Of a DNA stretch of 8,309 nt, positions 6,585 to 8,309 are shown in pieces (within the stretch, counting starts at the first letter, position 1; every line of letters starts with the position of its first letter). A program made the translations under genes and the position numbers. Under the pieces are notes generated by a model. It had not been told where the DNA came from. It saw nothing but the letters and a program-made list of their open reading frames with translations, and ran no database searches. Source of the DNA: Flavobacteriales bacterium UBA6165 (GTDB lineage Bacteria > Bacteroidota > Bacteroidia > Flavobacteriales_D > Crocinitomicaceae); the NCBI GenBank assembly GCA_002422285.1, contig DIUF01000119.1, positions 1-8,309 of the forward strand, given 5' to 3'.

Positions 6585-6988
6585 TATGTTGTTTCATTTT
6601 CTGCATGAACCCGTCTCCAATTGGTTAATTTATAGAAAATGGTTTTAATCACCGAACGAATTTCATCTGCATTGTCGGTTACTTTGGCAGCAACTAAAAG
6701 TTGAAGCATATTGCCTTCAATATTTTCTATAAGTCCGTCTGGTCTTTTTATGATCAGTTTTTTTGCAATATATCCAGTTCCAAAACCAATAGCTGCATTG
6801 AATAAGTTATTTCGTATATCTGGAGATGTAATCGCTTCAGACAAGGTGTTTTTGATCAGGTTGATCGGCTTTAGACTGTCGTAAACTGCATGGAAGTGCT
6901 CTTTCAGCATTTTATCTTCTTCGATGTGCTGCGCCTCTTTCTCTATGATGAGCAATTTCAGTCTTTCTGATGCACTTTGGTTTTTCAT
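6584..6988 (-). CDS. Hypothetical protein, third gene of the YtxH cluster
   Basis: 134 residues, not recognised. The first 40 residues are helical and charged (ERLKLLIIEKEAQHIEEDKM) and may form a coiled coil. A weakly hydrophobic, glycine-containing stretch NLFNAAIGFGTGYIAKKLII (61-80) may touch or cross the membrane, followed by a basic patch KRPDG. The C-terminal part (95-122) again looks helical. No cysteines and no signal peptide. It begins 5 bases after the stop of the holin-X/YqjE-like gene, and its stop shares one base with the AI-2E transporter start, so it is firmly embedded in the operon. This position resembles that of yqjK after yqjD-yqjE in Escherichia coli, but I see no convincing sequence similarity. 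A membrane-associated accessory role is a guess from context. That it is a real gene is well supported by packing and length. Confidence 0.85.
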   Translation of the reverse strand: MKNQSASERLKLLIIEKEAQHIEEDKMLKEHFHAVYDSLKPINLIKNTLSEAITSPDIRNNLFNAAIGFGTGYIAKKLIIKRPDGLIENIEGNMLQLLVAAKVTDNADEIRSVIKTIFYKLTNWRRVHAENETT

Positions 6989-6993
6989 TGAAC

Positions 6994-7326
6994 TTAGTTT
7001 AAGAGCTTTTTTATGAATATTTCACGGGTTGGCTTCTTGATCCAAGGTGTTTTGAAAATAACAACAAGAATGGTTAGAAGACCATAAAATCCGGCCACAA
7101 TGAAAAAACCATAGTAATTATGACCCATACATTCGCCAATCCAAAGTGCGGCACCAATGTGAAAAAATGTAATGACCAATAGGGCCAATGATGCGATGGC
7201 GAAATTGGCTGTCAATGAAGAAATCACATCAGCAGACTTGTCTATCATCTTAAGTTTATACAGATCAACTGTAGTCTTTAAATGTATTTCGGTCTTTTCA
7301 AAAAGAGCGCTGATGTGATTTTTCAT
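6994..7326 (-). CDS. Holin-X/YqjE-like (PF07332-type) membrane protein
   Basis: 110 residues. An amphipathic N-terminal helix (1-38, HISALFEKTEIHLKTTVDLY) precedes two membrane helices, about 42-65 (FAIASLALLVITFFHIGAAL) and 71-93 (YYGFFIVAGFYGLLTILVVI), and a basic C-terminal tail (KTPWIKKPTREIFIKKLLN). This layout is that of the 'phage holin family / putative Actinobacteria holin-X' group that includes E. coli YqjE. Despite the name, chromosomal members next to ytxH-like genes are not phage genes, and no phage gene is near. The likely role is in the membrane, perhaps in stress adaptation, with its YtxH-like neighbour. It starts 58 bases after the ytxH stop, a gap holding a hairpin. The two-helix topology is clear, the family call probable, the function unknown. 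Confidence 0.8.
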   Translation of the reverse strand: MKNHISALFEKTEIHLKTTVDLYKLKMIDKSADVISSLTANFAIASLALLVITFFHIGAALWIGECMGHNYYGFFIVAGFYGLLTILVVIFKTPWIKKPTREIFIKKLLN

Positions 7327-7351
7327 AAAGTAGTTGTTAATTGGAGGATTT

Positions 7352-7383
7352 AATTACGAACACTGGTGGGTGTTAATGTAATT
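7352..7383 (-). promoter_or_regulatory. Intercistronic hairpin directly after the ytxH-like stop codon
   Basis: In the minus-strand RNA, AATTAC pairs with GTAATT (6 bp, 7352-7357 and 7378-7383) and inside it AACAC pairs with GTGTT (5 bp, 7359-7363 and 7370-7374), with a small asymmetric internal loop and a 6-base terminal loop. It begins one base beyond the TAG of the ytxH-like gene and is not followed by a U-run. It is more likely a stability or processing element, or a partial attenuator that sets the ratio between ytxH and the genes downstream, than a full terminator. Confidence 0.5.
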
Positions 7384-7384
7384 G

Positions 7385-7654
7385 CTATTTAGCCGAATGG
7401 GATACGTCAATCGAATTGGCGTGCACTTTATCTTTCACCTCTTGGATTTCTTTTTTTGCATCACCAACCAATGAGTTCAATTTGTCTTTCATTGAATTTG
7501 TGAAGTCTTCGGTTTTTCCAGCAATTTTTTTGCGCGTGTTGCTTCCTTTATCTGGTGCAAAAAGAACACCTAAAATGCCCCCAATAGCAGCACCAACAAC
7601 GAGTGAGCCTACAATAACGCCAGCTCTACTTTGATTGTTTTTTGAATTTTCCAT
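7385..7654 (-). CDS. YtxH-like general stress/gas vesicle-like protein
   Basis: 89 residues from the ATG at 7654. A short polar N-terminus (MENSKNNQSR) leads to one glycine-rich membrane helix (11-33, GVIVGSLVVGAAIGGILGVL) and then the family motif LFAPDKGSNTRKKI (31-44), which matches the APxSGxxTRxKI signature of YtxH. The rest (45-80) is a charged helix (DFTNSMKDKLNSLVGDAKKEI) likely to extend into the cytoplasm. Members are induced by stress in Bacillus and are common in Bacteroidota; the molecular role is not settled. An in-frame ATG at 7717 would add 21 residues before the typical start and I reject it, since MENSK begins the usual short N-terminus and lies just behind an A-rich leader. 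That leader contains a run of ten A (7657-7666 on the plus strand as T), which suits Bacteroidota translation starts and is also a possible slippage site. First gene of the four-gene cluster. Confidence 0.92.
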   Translation of the reverse strand: MENSKNNQSRAGVIVGSLVVGAAIGGILGVLFAPDKGSNTRKKIAGKTEDFTNSMKDKLNSLVGDAKKEIQEVKDKVHANSIDVSHSAK

Positions 7655-7855
7655 AATTTTTTTTTTAGTTGAATGAATAAATATATTTGTTGAGGGGTCT
7701 TGTTTGATACGATGCACGCTATTTTGCTCTCTGTTTCGCTTGGTTCATTTACCTAAGCGATTTGAACAAAATTTGATATGCATTTGCCACCCTCATGGGC
7801 AATACGTGAATATCTCAAATCTTATTTTTTTGATTCTTAATGGTATGCAAAGGTG

Positions 7856-7894
7856 CGGCTCTTTCTTCTGCAAAGTATTACAGAAAAAGAACCG
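7856..7894. repeat. Imperfect hairpin, possible transcript end of the antiporter gene
   Basis: CGGCTCTTTCTTCTG (7856-7870) and CAGAAAAAGAACCG (7881-7894) are reverse complements except for one mismatch and one bulged base, with a 10-base loop. It lies about 105 bases after the antiporter stop on the minus strand. No U-run follows on either strand, so intrinsic termination is doubtful, but the stem is long enough to be a 3' stabiliser or part of a small RNA. Confidence 0.45.
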
Positions 7895-7900
7895 ATTGTT

Positions 7901-7912
7901 ACATAATTATGT
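7901..7912. repeat. Perfect 12-base palindrome
   Basis: ACATAATTATGT reads the same on both strands, and stands 6 bases from the end of the neighbouring hairpin. It could be a dimeric regulator site in the leader region upstream of the ytxH-like gene, but AT-rich palindromes of this length do occur by chance. Confidence 0.3.
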
Positions 7913-7997
7913 GCTTCCAGAACAAGAAATGGCTTATTACCAAGAACGTTGATTCTAGAAATAAATAGATATCATTGAGCTATGATGGAGTCAAATC

Positions 7998-8309
7998 TTA
8001 TTTTCTTTTGAATAGATTTGCGATGGTTTTACCCAAATCATCTAATTTTTCGATAGAGTCTACCAGCGATGGATTTTTCAAATTATTCGGACTGTATATA
8101 TTCACGCCAATTTGAGTAGGGTAAACAAGAATGTAATTCACGCTTTGGAAGTATTTGTTTAGATAGCCAGGAATTTTATTCATATGTTGCTGATAAGATG
8201 GATGTTCTCGTCGGCTCATTACAATTAATAAACTATCATCGGTTTTAATTTCTCGCGCAATAATCAGAAAATCACTCCAATCTTCAAACTCTATAAATTC
8301 ACTTTCTAT
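7998..8309 (-). CDS. C-terminal part of a probable cation:proton antiporter, N-terminus outside window
   Basis: The frame is open without a stop from the right edge (8309) to the TAA at 7998, giving 103 residues; an internal ATG at 8219 is not a likely start because the conserved sequence continues upstream of it. The visible part reads FEDWSDFLIIAREIKTDDSL (8-27), then IVMSRREHPSYQQHMNKIPG followed by YLNKYFQSVNYILVYPTQIG, then a polar tail ending LFKRK. This resembles the soluble, universal-stress-protein-like C-terminal domain of Bacteroidota Na+/H+ exchanger-type proteins, which often contains 'DLFVVISARKG..SY....KIP..L.KYF....ILVYPEQ'. The transporter domain itself is not in the window, so the call rests on this remembered tail pattern. 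In the whole protein the tail would lie in the cytoplasm and could regulate transport. Confidence 0.72.
   Translation of the reverse strand: MESEFIEFEDWSDFLIIAREIKTDDSLLIVMSRREHPSYQQHMNKIPGYLNKYFQSVNYILVYPTQIGVNIYSPNNLKNPSLVDSIEKLDDLGKTIANLFKRK

Larger units (their letters stand above)
7655..7997. other. Noncoding stretch with hairpins and a palindrome (about 340 bases)
   Basis: No gene can be supported here. Contents: a hairpin at 7737-7759 (CGCTT/AAGCG stem extended by GGT/ACC after one bulge); a longer imperfect hairpin at 7856-7894; a perfect 12-base palindrome at 7901-7912; and on the minus strand CACCTTTG (7848-7855), five of six fixed bases of a -7 box, with a TTG 15 bases upstream, a little too close. 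An 82-codon plus-strand frame (7704-7952) crosses the region but has no signal peptide, domain or sensible composition. The stretch probably contains the 3' end of the antiporter transcript and a long leader or small RNA before ytxH. Confidence 0.5.

Noticed and set aside
6994..7326. Holin annotation as sign of a prophage
   Set aside because: The two-helix family is widely chromosomal, the neighbours are a YtxH-like protein and an AI-2E transporter, and no phage structural or lysis gene is present.
7704..7952. 82-codon plus-strand frame in the noncoding stretch
   Set aside because: It opposes the direction of all other genes, has no recognisable domain or signal, has a composition rich in Cys, Phe and Leu typical of translated noncoding DNA, and overlaps the hairpins.

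Overview
The window looks like chromosomal DNA of an AT-rich member of the Bacteroidota, probably near the Flavobacteriia or Cytophagia. The reasons are the low GC content, A-rich leaders in place of strong Shine-Dalgarno sites, several promoter -7 boxes of the form TAnnTTTG, and gene types common in that phylum (DUF2141 protein, YtxH protein, YwqK-type MORN repeat protein, a cation:proton antiporter with a soluble tail). Every gene I can support is on the minus strand, so in transcription order the window reads from right to left.

From the right edge: the C-terminal tail of a probable cation:proton antiporter (7998-8309); about 340 noncoding bases with a hairpin, a palindrome and a smaller hairpin; then a four-gene cell-envelope cluster (7654 down to 5427) of a YtxH-like protein, a holin-X/YqjE-like two-helix membrane protein, an unrecognised 134-residue protein and an AI-2E family (PerM-like) transporter. 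These lie close together, and the last pair overlap by one base (TAATG), so they are probably co-transcribed.

Next come an exported protein with six MORN-like repeats (YwqK antitoxin-like, 4613-5299) and, 26 bases on, a lipoprotein with an Imm51-like immunity domain (4113-4586). Both carry export signals and no toxin gene is visible beside them. I regard this exported immunity-like pair as the most interesting part of the window. It is followed by a small secreted DUF2141 protein (3492-3923).

The left third holds an MBOAT O-acyltransferase (1851-3290) and, 3 bases after it, a membrane-anchored SGNH-like protein (888-1847). This is the usual pairing of a membrane acyl carrier enzyme with an extracytoplasmic acetyl transfer partner, as in alginate or exopolysaccharide O-acetylation; the substrate here is unknown. 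After these come a short OmpA-like lipoprotein (371-796) with its own promoter candidate and, 5 bases later, a VOC/glyoxalase-like protein cut by the left edge (1-365).

I see no rRNA, tRNA, CRISPR array, insertion sequence or integrase. The window is mostly ordinary envelope biology. The points most worth a second look are the exported immunity pair, the YtxH cluster with its unknown third member, the intercistronic hairpin after ytxH, and the structured noncoding stretch before it.
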